NCBI RefSeq assembly: GCF_009720865.1
Contig: NZ_WNLA01000001.1
Coordinates: 1 to 64,000 of the forward strand
Reading direction: 5' to 3'
DNA length: 64,000 nt
Source: Pseudoduganella ginsengisoli
GTDB lineage: Bacteria; Pseudomonadota; Gammaproteobacteria; Burkholderiales; Burkholderiaceae_D
Shown: positions 47,243 to 56,444 of the stretch, in pieces
Layout: each line of letters opens with the position of its first letter
Position numbering within the stretch: position 1 is the first letter of the stretch
The notes under the pieces: model-generated
Database searches by the model: none
Seen by the model: only the letters and a program-made list of their open reading frames with translations
What the model was told of the DNA's origin: nothing
Translations under genes and position numbers: made by a program

Positions 47243-48454
47243 CTACCGGAAGTCGACGATGCGCGACAGACTGCGTACCAGGTCATAGCCATCCCATACA
47301 ATGCCGATGTCCAGCGCAGTGCCCACTGGCACCACCCGATCAATACCGCTCAGGCGGTTCTTCACGACAAATTCCATCGCCGCGGTCTTTTCCAGCCCGA
47401 AATAAGTCATGGTTTGGTACTTGGGATTAACAATTCCGGCGACACTGTCCAGCGCAGCCGTGTCAAACTCATAGACGAGGCCATGCTTGCCACGGAACTC
47501 TTCCATTTTTTCCGGCAGCGTCTCCAGCTTGACGCGATACAGGAAATTGCCATGCCGGTGGACGCCTGCCACCTCGGTGGAATCAATCGCATTGCGGCAC
47601 AACAGCGTGAACTTGTCGACAGCATTTACCGGCTGCAAATCCAGTTTGGCTCGCGTGACAGCGGCCACACATTCCCAGAATTTTGCTTTAGCTTTGGCGA
47701 TGGCATCAGCCTCGCCCAGCCAGACCAGCAGGTGCGGCGATGAGCAAGCATTCTGGTCCATCAAGAAGATATCGTTATAAAAGCCCTGGGCCAGCGCTTC
47801 AATTTGCGCCGGCTGTGCTGCCTGCACGCTGGCGGCATCCACGACACCGAACGAATAGCGGTCTGAAAACGCCACTTCCACACAGCGTGCCGAAGCAGGA
47901 ATCTGGCGGATATGGCTGATGGTCTGGTCGCCGCCCCAGATAATGCGCGCATGGCACATCACAGAAAAGGCAGCCGTCACTGCGTCATCCTGCGGATAGC
48001 CGACAAAAGCCGTCATCGCGGCAATGTCCTGGTATTTATCCTGAGCGAGCAGCGCACTGATCGCGCGGCAGATGATGCCGATCTGTTCAAAAGGCTTGGA
48101 CGGCACACGCACGATATTCGCGTTACCGGCCAGCAGGGAAAAGACGAAGGAAAAAGCAAAATTGACGGGCACATTCGATGGCGCGATATGGAACGCCAAT
48201 CCAAGGCCAAGGCGCACCTGCTGTTCCCCATGCTCGCGCCGCAGCTTTTCAATATTCGCCTTGCGGCACCAGTAAGCAAACGACACCACGTCGGGAAAGC
48301 GCCGCGCATCGCCATCGGCCAAGATACGGGTCGACAGTTCCGCCAGGAATTCGCAGGCCAGCGGATGGTAAGGCACCAGCGGCTTAACGCACAGCTGTCC
48401 GCCATCGGGGCGGATCAGGTATTGAATAGAATTATGTTCCGGCAGCGTAGGCAT
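47243..48454 (-). CDS. LuxC-like acyl reductase
   Basis: LuxC-family enzymes reduce acyl thioesters to aldehydes with NADPH through an acyl-enzyme on Cys. From the ATG at 48454 there are 403 residues, with AGGGGA about 7 bases upstream. The expected nucleophile is in MDQNACSSPHLLVW. Further upstream in-frame starts are possible but fall inside the LuxE-like gene. The gene overlaps that gene by 23 bp, so the two are probably co-translated. No luciferase genes are near, so the aldehyde is not for light. Confidence 0.88.
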   Translation of the reverse strand: MPTLPEHNSIQYLIRPDGGQLCVKPLVPYHPLACEFLAELSTRILADGDARRFPDVVSFAYWCRKANIEKLRREHGEQQVRLGLGLAFHIAPSNVPVNFAFSFVFSLLAGNANIVRVPSKPFEQIGIICRAISALLAQDKYQDIAAMTAFVGYPQDDAVTAAFSVMCHARIIWGGDQTISHIRQIPASARCVEVAFSDRYSFGVVDAASVQAAQPAQIEALAQGFYNDIFLMDQNACSSPHLLVWLGEADAIAKAKAKFWECVAAVTRAKLDLQPVNAVDKFTLLCRNAIDSTEVAGVHRHGNFLYRVKLETLPEKMEEFRGKHGLVYEFDTAALDSVAGIVNPKYQTMTYFGLEKTAAMEFVVKNRLSGIDRVVPVGTALDIGIVWDGYDLVRSLSRIVDFR

Positions 48455-49514
48455 CGCCACATCCCCTGACTTCGGCGCTCTTGATGCGGCCATGGATTTT
48501 GAAATATTTGCCCTTGCGGCCACAGCCGCAATCATCTTCACCGACAATTTCGCCTAAATCTTCAGACAAGATGGAATGGCCTGGATAACTGGTCGGCAGC
48601 AGGGACATCAATTGCACGAGACCTTGCTGGCCTGGCGCCAACGAAGAAAAATCACGGTGGTCGCGAATGCACACATCCGAGAAAATGGACGCATGTAAAT
48701 GGCCGGCCTCGCACTCCATGAAAATAGATCCAGTCTGCTCGACCATGCCATAGTAATTATGTACCCGGGCAACGCCACTGACGTCAAAGATAGCGCGCTT
48801 GAACGTCTCGTTATCCACCGCACTTTCAATCAGTTTTTTCCAGCCACCGCCATGGATCATGACGCCGTTCGATAAATCCAGCTGAATCCCGGCTTCCGCC
48901 AGCGGTTTATAGAAGTGCTGCCAGATCATGAAAGTGAAGCCAAACAGCAGGATCGGTTCGCCACGGTGCGCATCGACAAATGCCTGCACAGCCGGCATGT
49001 CGAGCTGCATATTGTCATCCAGCGCGTAGGCCATGTCGCGACCAAACATGGAAAAGCCAAGGATACCGGCGCCCCGTGCGGAAAAAGTATGACGGTCTTT
49101 CAGCGTGGAGGCCGAATCGATCACCAGCATCGGCAAACGCTTCTTGCCGATAAATGAAGCAACAATCTTGCTGAGAATACGGGTCTGGGTGGCCGAGGCA
49201 TCCTTGTCGAGGAAAATCTTCGATACACGCTGGCCCGAGGTGCCGGACGACGTCATGGTTTTCACCACAGCATCACGGTCGACACTGAGCAAGTCGTATT
49301 CCTTGAACAGGCGCACCGGAATGAATGGAATATCCTGGACGGTTTCGGCTTTGGCGGGATCCACCCCCAGCACATCGAGTATGCGCTGATAACCGGCACA
49401 CCTATCGTAGTGGTGCTGGCTCAGCCAGGACAACGCGCGCCGGTACAATGCCTCTTTCTCCGCGCGATCGAGCGAGAATGGGGCGATATCCTGAATTTCA
49501 GTCAGCGAAAACAC
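48432..49514 (-). CDS. LuxE-like acyl-protein synthetase
   Basis: LuxE-family enzymes activate an acyl group as adenylate and hold it on a C-terminal Cys before passing it to LuxC. The 360 residues show the adenylation-type motif TSSGTSGQ (88-95) and a Cys-rich end with RGCGD, where Cys352 sits in the position of the LuxE acyl-acceptor Cys. Overlap with the LuxC-like gene supports a LuxC/LuxE pair. Its natural acyl donor in this operon is unknown. Confidence 0.87.
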   Translation of the reverse strand: MFSLTEIQDIAPFSLDRAEKEALYRRALSWLSQHHYDRCAGYQRILDVLGVDPAKAETVQDIPFIPVRLFKEYDLLSVDRDAVVKTMTSSGTSGQRVSKIFLDKDASATQTRILSKIVASFIGKKRLPMLVIDSASTLKDRHTFSARGAGILGFSMFGRDMAYALDDNMQLDMPAVQAFVDAHRGEPILLFGFTFMIWQHFYKPLAEAGIQLDLSNGVMIHGGGWKKLIESAVDNETFKRAIFDVSGVARVHNYYGMVEQTGSIFMECEAGHLHASIFSDVCIRDHRDFSSLAPGQQGLVQLMSLLPTSYPGHSILSEDLGEIVGEDDCGCGRKGKYFKIHGRIKSAEVRGCGDAYAAGT

Positions 49515-49544
49515 AGCAGTTCCTGCCTTTCTTGTCGGCGCCAG

Positions 49545-50945
49545 TCAGTGCAAAGCGGAGTACAGGATTTTGCCTGCTTCGTTGCGTGGAATGCTGTCAA
49601 TGTAGACAACTTCAAATGCGGAATGATGAATGCCGGTGCGTTCGACGATAAAACTCTTGATCTGCGCATGGCCTTCCTTTTCACAGGTATAAATGCGCAG
49701 CCGGTCGTCCACGCCGGCGCACACACAGCTATAGCCGAACTCGCTAATCATTTGCTCAACTTCTTCCAGGTTGATGCGGTTGCCAAACAGCTTGAGTACC
49801 CGCTTCATGCGGCCCACGATGTAGTACAAGCCATCGGCATCGCGCCGGGCCAGGTCGCCGGTGTGCAATACGCCGCCGTTTTCATCGCCTTTGGCCAGAT
49901 CCGCACCGCACGACGCATAGCCCAGCGTGACGTTGTCGCCCCGGTATACCAGTTCGCCCGTCGCGCCTTCTTCCAGAATCGCCTTACCCTGTTCATCTTC
50001 GAGCCAGAATTCCCCGCCCGGAATCGCTACGCCGATGCTGCCGGCCGCCGATTCGGCGTAGTCGGGCGGCAGATACGACATGCGCGCAGTCGCTTCGGTC
50101 TGGCCATACATGACAAAGAACCGAATCCCTTTTTCCGCGCACACACCGGCAAATTCCCGCACCAGCGCCGCATCGAGCTTGCCGCCCGCCTGGGTCAGGG
50201 TCTTCAGGCTGGGCAAATCCATGCGCTTGAAGTTGAGCCGTTTCAGCATTTCATATACGTAGGGAACACCACCGAACGTGGTAGCCTCCCCAGTCTTCAG
50301 CATTTGCCAGAAGCCCTTATCCATCAACGACTTGGCCGTCAGCAATACTGTGCAGCCGCGCAGAAAATGGCTGTTGAGTATGGAAAGCCCGTAGGAATAG
50401 CTCATGGGCAGTGTCGTGATAGGACGGTCGCCCCCGGTGATACCCAAATACTGCGCAATCGCCGCTGCATTGCTGGCGATGTTCTTGTAGCTTTGGCGCA
50501 CCAGCATAGGACTGCCGGTACTGCCTGATGTCGTCAGCAACAGGGCCAGATCGCCATGCAATGACGGCGTATCGGTGTACGGTGTTTGCAGCAAAGCATA
50601 CGAGCCATAGCGATGCACGATCCTCGCACCCGCGCAAACGTCAGCCAGTCCCTCGGGCAACCAGAGGTAAGCAGGCCGGTAAGTCTGCAACAGGTTTTGA
50701 AGTAATTCCCTGTTGATGCTGGCACTCAACATCAGCGGCGCCACGCGCTTGCGCAAAAATCCAAGATACGCGGCAACGGATTCCACGTTGTTTTCACATA
50801 GGCAAAATGCCAGTGTGCGGGACGTGGTTGCGCCCCCGATGCCATCGGCTATCTTCTGCAACCCATCGTATGTAATATGTTCGCCCCCGTCCGCAATCAA
50901 TGCGATAGCGGCGCCATGGGCATGGAGGTCGTCATAGAAATTCAT
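49545..50945 (-). CDS. AMP-forming acyl/acid-CoA or acyl-ACP ligase
   Basis: An ANL-family adenylating enzyme of 466 residues. The phosphate-binding motif is TTSGSTGSP (138-146), the adenine-binding region is MYGQTEATARM, and the hinge/C-terminal part has LHTGDLARRDADG and GRMKRVLKLFGNRINLEE. It is shorter than fatty acyl-CoA ligases, as often seen for small acids. It lies 20 bp after the ACP gene, suggesting it charges that ACP with a short acid. Confidence 0.87.
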   Translation of the reverse strand: MNFYDDLHAHGAAIALIADGGEHITYDGLQKIADGIGGATTSRTLAFCLCENNVESVAAYLGFLRKRVAPLMLSASINRELLQNLLQTYRPAYLWLPEGLADVCAGARIVHRYGSYALLQTPYTDTPSLHGDLALLLTTSGSTGSPMLVRQSYKNIASNAAAIAQYLGITGGDRPITTLPMSYSYGLSILNSHFLRGCTVLLTAKSLMDKGFWQMLKTGEATTFGGVPYVYEMLKRLNFKRMDLPSLKTLTQAGGKLDAALVREFAGVCAEKGIRFFVMYGQTEATARMSYLPPDYAESAAGSIGVAIPGGEFWLEDEQGKAILEEGATGELVYRGDNVTLGYASCGADLAKGDENGGVLHTGDLARRDADGLYYIVGRMKRVLKLFGNRINLEEVEQMISEFGYSCVCAGVDDRLRIYTCEKEGHAQIKSFIVERTGIHHSAFEVVYIDSIPRNEAGKILYSALH

Positions 50946-50965
50946 GCGATGGCCTGCAAAGGAAT

Positions 50966-51205
50966 TTAAAACTGGACGCCGTACTTGGCCAACGTTTCCA
51001 GGCCTTTCGTATACGAGCTGAAATCAATGATATCGTCAGTTTCCATCATGATGTCAAACGCATCTTCCAGAGCAGCAATCATGCCCATATGGCCAACCGA
51101 ATCCCAGGCTGGAACGCATTGATACGTAAAAGTTTCATTCAGCACGCTTGCTTCCACGCCGAAGCTGTCTACAAAAACCTTGGCGTATTTTTCGATATTC
51201 GTCAT
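50966..51205 (-). CDS. Acyl carrier protein
   Basis: A 79-residue ACP with the phosphopantetheine Ser at S36 in PAWDSVGHMGM and an acidic helix after it. The stretch WDSVGHM matches the ACPs of adenylation clusters more than AcpP of fatty acid synthesis. It lies 13 bp after the acyltransferase gene and 20 bp before the AMP-ligase gene, so it is most likely the carrier for the acyl group made by this operon. Confidence 0.87.
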   Translation of the reverse strand: MTNIEKYAKVFVDSFGVEASVLNETFTYQCVPAWDSVGHMGMIAALEDAFDIMMETDDIIDFSSYTKGLETLAKYGVQF

Positions 51206-51218
51206 TTCAAATTCCTAT

Positions 51219-51884
51219 TCAATTTTTCTTAAAAACCCGTTTATCGACATTCTTGCGCAGCGGCCTCGCAGGATTGCCAATTGCAATCATTTCATCTGGG
51301 ACATCATTGTATACGACCGACCCCATGCCAACAATTGCCTCGCTACCGATGGTGATTCCCTCTTTGATCTGCGTTCCCATTCCAACATATGAACTCTCGC
51401 CAATAACACAGGCGCCGCCAACGTTAACCATGGAGGAAATCACAGTATGTGCACCGACTTTGATGTCGTGACCGATAATAGCCTTGCAGTTGAGGACCAC
51501 ATTAGCACCCAGTTCTGCATCACTAACGACCGAACAGTATGAGGTGATAATCACGCCCTCGCCCAATTTGGCCGTATCCGCAATAATTGCCGAGGGGTCA
51601 ATGACCTTTCCTAACTTGACGCCGCGTGCTTTGACTTTATCGTAAATAATCTTACGGATCGCAGGCTCTCCATTGGCAATTACGACCTCTACCTCATTCA
51701 AATCGAATTTCTCTAAAAATTCATTGAATGTAAAAACATTGGCGCCGTAAAAACTCTTTCCCAGCGCTGGATTATCATCAATGAAATTCAGACATTCCCA
51801 GGTTGCTTCCGCCTGAATCACGCGCTTGGCGATGTCGAACACTTCTTTACCCAAACCACCTGCGCAATATACGAATAACTTCAT
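51219..51884 (-). CDS. PglD/NeuD-type sugar O/N-acyltransferase
   Basis: Left-handed beta-helix acyltransferase of 221 residues, starting MKLFVYCAGG. It has an N-terminal Rossmann-like domain (about 1-80) and then hexapeptide repeats ending in GIVTIGS-type coils; the catalytic His is in IIGHDIKVG. PglD N-acetylates UDP-4-amino-sugar to give diacetylbacillosamine. Here the acyl donor could be acetyl-CoA or an ACP-bound group made by the adjoining genes; the sequence does not decide. Confidence 0.85.
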   Translation of the reverse strand: MKLFVYCAGGLGKEVFDIAKRVIQAEATWECLNFIDDNPALGKSFYGANVFTFNEFLEKFDLNEVEVVIANGEPAIRKIIYDKVKARGVKLGKVIDPSAIIADTAKLGEGVIITSYCSVVSDAELGANVVLNCKAIIGHDIKVGAHTVISSMVNVGGACVIGESSYVGMGTQIKEGITIGSEAIVGMGSVVYNDVPDEMIAIGNPARPLRKNVDKRVFKKN

Positions 51885-51916
51885 CAAAACTCCAGACAGC
51901 AATCAAATGGACGGCA

Positions 51917-53113
51917 TCAAGCCATCGCTTCCTTCAATACCTGGGCCGTCACTGTACAGGTTTGGGCGACCTCGGCTTCAGTGAGGGTCGGATGAACCAG
52001 CCACATCAGCGAGGTCTGGCCTAATTCCCGTGCGACTGGAAACGGCTCCGCCGGACGGAACCCGGTCCCATCAAACGCTTTTTCCAGATAAACCTCGGAA
52101 CACGTACCCTGATAGCAAGGAACACCGCGGGCGTTAATTTCCGCCACGATGCGATCGCGACTCCAGCCCGGCGCCAGATTTTCGGGCCGTACGAAAGCAT
52201 AAAACTTGTACTGGGCATGCACGCTGGCACCGTCATTGCTCTCAAATTCAGGCAAACGCACCGCCCCCGCCGGGCCGGCATATGGTTGCATTGCCGCCGT
52301 CAGCGCCCCGGCATTAGCACTGCGGCGCTCAGTCCAATTGGCCATACGACGCAACTGAATGCGGCCAATGACGGCCTGCATTTCAAGCATGCGCCAATTG
52401 GTACCGAAACTTTCATGCACCCAGCGGAAGCCCGGCGGATGTACCCGGTTATATACGGCGTCATAGCTTTTACCATGGTCTTTGTACGACCACATCTGCG
52501 ACCACAGTTCTGCATCATTGGTGGTAACCATGCCACCCTCGCCGCCGGTGGTCATAATCTTGTCCTGGCAAAAACTCCATGCAGCAGCATGGCCAATCGA
52601 ACCAACGCTACGTCCTTTGTAGCGCGCGCCATGGGCTTGCGCGCAGTCTTCAATCACATAAAAGCCATGCCGCTCAGCCAGCGCCATGATCGGATCCATA
52701 TCGCATGGCCAACCAGCCAAATGCACGCAAATCACTGCTTTTGTGCGCGGCGTCACGCAACGTGCGATGGTCTCGGCCGTGATATTCCCGCTATCCGGAT
52801 CCACCTCGGCAAATACCGGCGTCGCGCCAAAGCCAATCACGCAGGAAATACTGGCGATAAACGTGCGTGGCGTGACGATCACTTCGTCGCCCGGACCGAC
52901 GCCCAGCACCTTTAACGGCAACTCCAACGCGAGCGTACCGTTCGCCAATGCTATGGCGTGTGAAGTGCCCGCCCATTCCGCAAATTCTTTTTCAAATTTG
53001 CGGCACTCGTCGCCTGTCCAATAGTTCACCTTATTGGACATCAATACAGTATGAACGGCAGAGGCTTCCTCTTCGGTAAAACTTGGCCACGGGGAGTGTT
53101 GTGTATTCAGCAT
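51917..53113 (-). CDS. DegT/DnrJ/EryC1-family PLP aminotransferase
   Basis: Sugar aminotransferase of 398 residues. The PLP-binding Lys is K185 in FCQDKIMTTGGEGGM, the signature loop of the family, with the Asp in VIEDCAQAHG (155-161 region). Like PglE, it may aminate a 4-keto UDP-sugar made by the dehydratase at 39823. The N-terminus MLNTQHSPWPSFTEEE is normal for the family. It lies 33 bp after the next upstream operon gene in transcription order. Confidence 0.9.
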   Translation of the reverse strand: MLNTQHSPWPSFTEEEASAVHTVLMSNKVNYWTGDECRKFEKEFAEWAGTSHAIALANGTLALELPLKVLGVGPGDEVIVTPRTFIASISCVIGFGATPVFAEVDPDSGNITAETIARCVTPRTKAVICVHLAGWPCDMDPIMALAERHGFYVIEDCAQAHGARYKGRSVGSIGHAAAWSFCQDKIMTTGGEGGMVTTNDAELWSQMWSYKDHGKSYDAVYNRVHPPGFRWVHESFGTNWRMLEMQAVIGRIQLRRMANWTERRSANAGALTAAMQPYAGPAGAVRLPEFESNDGASVHAQYKFYAFVRPENLAPGWSRDRIVAEINARGVPCYQGTCSEVYLEKAFDGTGFRPAEPFPVARELGQTSLMWLVHPTLTEAEVAQTCTVTAQVLKEAMA

Positions 53114-53194
53114 GCCATTCTCATCATTAATTGCAACGCAATGGATATTAGACGGGTTGCAACGTCACATGTCTCGCGGCGAGACAGGCTTAAC

Positions 53195-53788
53195 TTACTT
53201 CCCCGAAGAGCTCTCAGCGGAGGTGCCGGTAAATGGAATGCCGTTAACATCCACACCAACCACATTCTGGCGTATCAGCACTTTCTTGATTGTTAAAAAG
53301 AAGATTTTGACATCCAGCCAGAACGATTGGTTATCAACATACCAAATGTCCAGCCGGAACTTCTCTTCCCAGCTCACCGCGCAACGTCCATTCACCTGGG
53401 CCCAGCCGGAAATACCGGGGCGTACGTTATGACGGCGCATTTGCTCTGGTGTATACAAAGGCAGATAAGACATGAGCAATGGCCGCGGCCCGATCAGGCT
53501 CATGTCGCCTTTCAGCACGTTCCACAATTGGGGAATTTCATCGAGGCTGGTCGAGCGTAGAAATTGCCCGAATGGCGTGATGCGCTCGGAATCAAGCTTG
53601 TGAACCTCGTCCGTCATGGAGCGGAACTTTACCAGCTCAAACGGTTTGCCATGCAAACCCGGACGCGTCTGACGGAAAAAAGCGGGGCTCCCCAACTTCC
53701 AGCGAACCAGAACATAAATGATACAAACTGGCAAAGCGAGCACCAACAAGCCTGCTGCTGCAAGAATAAAATCAATTGTTCTCTTCAT
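53195..53788 (-). CDS. Bacterial sugar phosphate transferase (PglC/WcaJ family)
   Basis: Initiating phosphoglycosyl transferase that moves a sugar phosphate onto undecaprenyl phosphate. The 197 residues from the ATG at 53788 start MKRTIDFILAAAG, with one membrane-inserted helix (about 6-30), the conserved FRQTRPGLHGKPFELVKFRSM and LDEIPQLWNVLKGDMSLIGPRP signatures. Downstream residues give VRPGISGWAQVNGR. It is short, like PglC (about 200), and lacks the large N-terminal membrane domain of WbaP. Confidence 0.9.
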   Translation of the reverse strand: MKRTIDFILAAAGLLVLALPVCIIYVLVRWKLGSPAFFRQTRPGLHGKPFELVKFRSMTDEVHKLDSERITPFGQFLRSTSLDEIPQLWNVLKGDMSLIGPRPLLMSYLPLYTPEQMRRHNVRPGISGWAQVNGRCAVSWEEKFRLDIWYVDNQSFWLDVKIFFLTIKKVLIRQNVVGVDVNGIPFTGTSAESSSGK

Positions 53789-53815
53789 TAACTTCCCACT
53801 GTATTTCCACTTCAA

Positions 53816-54599
53816 GATTTCCGCTACAAGAGCCAGCCTACCGCCTTCACGTCACATCATCCGAAAGCCGAACTGCGAATTACCGGAGAAGTTCATACAG
53901 GAATAAGCTGCAGACTCCCGGCCACACCGAATAAATCGCAAGGAGATGGCAACCTGGGGCTTATTCCGAGTTGCCCTTACGAATTTTACCAGATTTACAA
54001 CTCACAGCTTCAATCGTTGAAGCCCCCACGGCATACTTTCAAGCCCAACCATCCTCTTGCGATCACAAAATGCCCACGTTGCGTGCAGTGCACCATCACC
54101 GGATTGTACATACCCCCGTGCCGAACCGCAACGCAGCTTATACATACTTAAAACGAGGCTCGCCTATGCCTGCACATTGACTATGTGATCAATTGGTGGC
54201 GTAACCCATTTCGCCACGACTGCCACGAGCGCACCTGCTGCACAGCAGCAATATCCTTCAGCAGCCACATAAACCTGTCTCATCCCATCCACAATGCTGG
54301 GCAACAGGTTCAGTACAACGCCGCGCACTGCGATTGAACTCCCCCACCAAACAGTTTTTCAACTTAACAGCATCAAAATTCACCATATAGCTGCCACCCT
54401 GCGAAACCGATAGCGACTGAAACCGAATAAATCAAATTTCGTTGGCGCGCAGTCGCCAATACGCGAAGGCCCAGGACGCACATTGCCCCCCAGATTCGCC
54501 GCTGGCGCGCCCTTAGCCGCCGAGCCTGGCCAGCCCACATTCAGGCCGAAAAATTAGCCGCAGCTCCGCCAGCCTCGGCGCCTCGTAATGGCTTGCATC
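53816..54599. other. Gene-poor intergenic stretch, upstream part
   Basis: No supported gene. Short open frames have no domain or codon character. It probably carries the promoter of the - strand operon beginning at 53788 and degraded mobile sequence next to the IS5-like relic at 54600. Confidence 0.5.
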
Positions 54600-54719
54600 G
54601 GCATCCACCAGTTCCATCATCGCAAAGTCCGTTATCGTGGTTTGACGAAGAACACCGCGTAGTTGCTCACACTGTTCGGCTTCGCCGACTTTGCACCGGC
54701 ACAACGAGGTGCGAATCGG
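54600..54719 (+). pseudogene. Relic of an IS5-family transposase C-terminus
   Basis: In one frame the sequence reads FHHRKVRYRGLTKNTA, stop, LLTLFGFADFAPA. This matches the highly characteristic C-terminal end of IS5-type transposases (HRKVRYRGLAKNTAQLLTLF). The Gln codon has become TAG at 54660-54662. No upstream transposase domain or inverted repeat is visible. Confidence 0.6.
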
Positions 54720-55017
54720 GTATTTCGTACGCCAAAACGCTTCAAAGCCCGTGTTTCCGGCAGAATCCGGCAAGGCTGCGGACGCGGAGCAATGACTCAT
54801 CCGATTGAACCAGATGCCTCGATCAAATCTTCCTTAATATCGCGGTTGACTCGATCTATGGCATCAAGCACAATATCCTATTCCATACGAGTAAGGGAAT
54901 AACGTAATCGCAGTTCCACTGATTCCAATATCAAAGAACGGATGTAATTCCCGCCTACCTCTACTAGCCCACTTCTCTTACCCCAACGCTCAAGAAAGCA
55001 AGCATCAAAGGAAAGCA

Positions 55018-56376
55018 ATGGTTAAAAAACATGATTTGATGCGCGCAACAATATCATTGATAGCGGTTATTTTCGTGTATTGCTCCGATACTTTGTGGAG
55101 TGCAGCATATCACCATTTGTTTCCCCTATCGGAATTGGTTGGTGTTTTATTTTTATATGCAGCCGCCCTTTCAGGCTTCGTTTTTATCCCATATCACTTC
55201 ATCTCTAGAAAAATTACATTATGGAGCATTGATTTCCTTGCCATATTACTTTCCATAACTTCGATATTCGTTATTTTGCGCCGATTGCAGATCATCGATG
55301 CAGGCGTACCATTGATTGTAAAAATTTTTCTTGTTGTTTTTGGGGGGGGAATTTCGGGTTATTTGACTGTATTTTCCAGCGATGCCAACTTAAAAAAAAT
55401 ACGCAACATGCTCACGGCATCCGCTCTCCTTTTTGTTTTTAGCCCTCCACTGCTGGTTGCGCTTACAGCCGAACGCACAGAATTCCCTATTTCCGCTTTA
55501 CCGTCCACATCTGTGGCAAAGCCAAATGTTGCAATAATATTACTTGATGAGTTGGGGCAAGAGGCGGCCGACCCGATTTTGAAAGTGTTGGCTGAGCAGC
55601 GACTTAGTATTTCAAGTGGTGCAATGAAGCCGCTTGGCGAAAATACCGTGAATGTGATTCCCGCACTTTTGACAGGTAGAGACTTTTCGAAAGCGCACCC
55701 GTGCTCGCTGAGCGCTGTTTGCAGCGGTAATACGGTTCTTGACTTCGCAAGAATGAAAAGCCCGGATGCACGTGTAGACATTGTAGGCTTCTATCATCCA
55801 TATTGCGAGATTTCAGGGCTGCGTTATTGCCATATGGCCGATCCGCACGCCATGAAAAGTTCTGCTACTTGGCTTAGTTGTGTACTTATAAGAATGGTTT
55901 ATCCTGCAGGATTATCTTATTGCAATGAGCAACCCTTTGTTGTTGCTCAGGTAAATTCCGCACGGAGCGAAATTTATCATGCGCTAGACAATGCTCCCTT
56001 TTGGAAGGAAGGCGGGACCTTATATTTCCATATACCGCTGCCGCACCCTCCTGGCAAGACCAATGGTAATACACTGGATGAGGATTATTCGAACAACATT
56101 CAGGATGCCGCCATTTTAGTTAACAGCCTTACCGCTCGGTTAAAAAGCAATTTTGGCAATAATTTTTTATTAGTAGTAACATCAGATCACCCCTTGCGTC
56201 CGAAATTATGGTGCAAGCTACCAAATTATGCGCATAACTGTGAGTTGCGCGAACAGTTCCAGTCAAAACGGGTTCCGTTAATCATGGCGTCACCTGTGGA
56301 TCAATTACCGCCGATCACCGAGGGAGATCAACTTTTCCAACTTGTGAATAGCTATCGCTCTAATTCACCCAGGTAA
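55018..56376 (+). CDS. Membrane-bound sulfatase-like (alkaline phosphatase superfamily) protein
   Basis: A 452-residue protein with four to five N-terminal transmembrane helices (about 8-125) and a periplasmic catalytic domain with the family landmarks NVAIILLDELG (Asp177), ENTVNVIPALLTGR (Thr210 in the nucleophile position) and VTSDHPLRP (metal-binding Asp-His). This is the layout of phosphoethanolamine or phosphoglycerol transferases that decorate lipids or glycans. It is alone on the + strand and convergent with the acyltransferase gene. It is AT-richer than the genes around it. Confidence 0.8.
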   Translation: MVKKHDLMRATISLIAVIFVYCSDTLWSAAYHHLFPLSELVGVLFLYAAALSGFVFIPYHFISRKITLWSIDFLAILLSITSIFVILRRLQIIDAGVPLIVKIFLVVFGGGISGYLTVFSSDANLKKIRNMLTASALLFVFSPPLLVALTAERTEFPISALPSTSVAKPNVAIILLDELGQEAADPILKVLAEQRLSISSGAMKPLGENTVNVIPALLTGRDFSKAHPCSLSAVCSGNTVLDFARMKSPDARVDIVGFYHPYCEISGLRYCHMADPHAMKSSATWLSCVLIRMVYPAGLSYCNEQPFVVAQVNSARSEIYHALDNAPFWKEGGTLYFHIPLPHPPGKTNGNTLDEDYSNNIQDAAILVNSLTARLKSNFGNNFLLVVTSDHPLRPKLWCKLPNYAHNCELREQFQSKRVPLIMASPVDQLPPITEGDQLFQLVNSYRSNSPR

Positions 56377-56444
56377 GGGAACGCCAATTTAATGATTACA
56401 CCGTTGATTGAGTCAACTTGTGATCACAACGATATCGGCTCTAA

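Noticed and set aside
47243-49514. Bioluminescence (lux) operon
   Set aside because: Only LuxC- and LuxE-like genes occur; no luxA, luxB or luxD is present, and the neighbours are glycan genes.
54513-54800. Minus-strand frame of 95 codons in the gene-poor gap
   Set aside because: The + strand of the same bases carries the IS5-type transposase relic, which explains the open frame.
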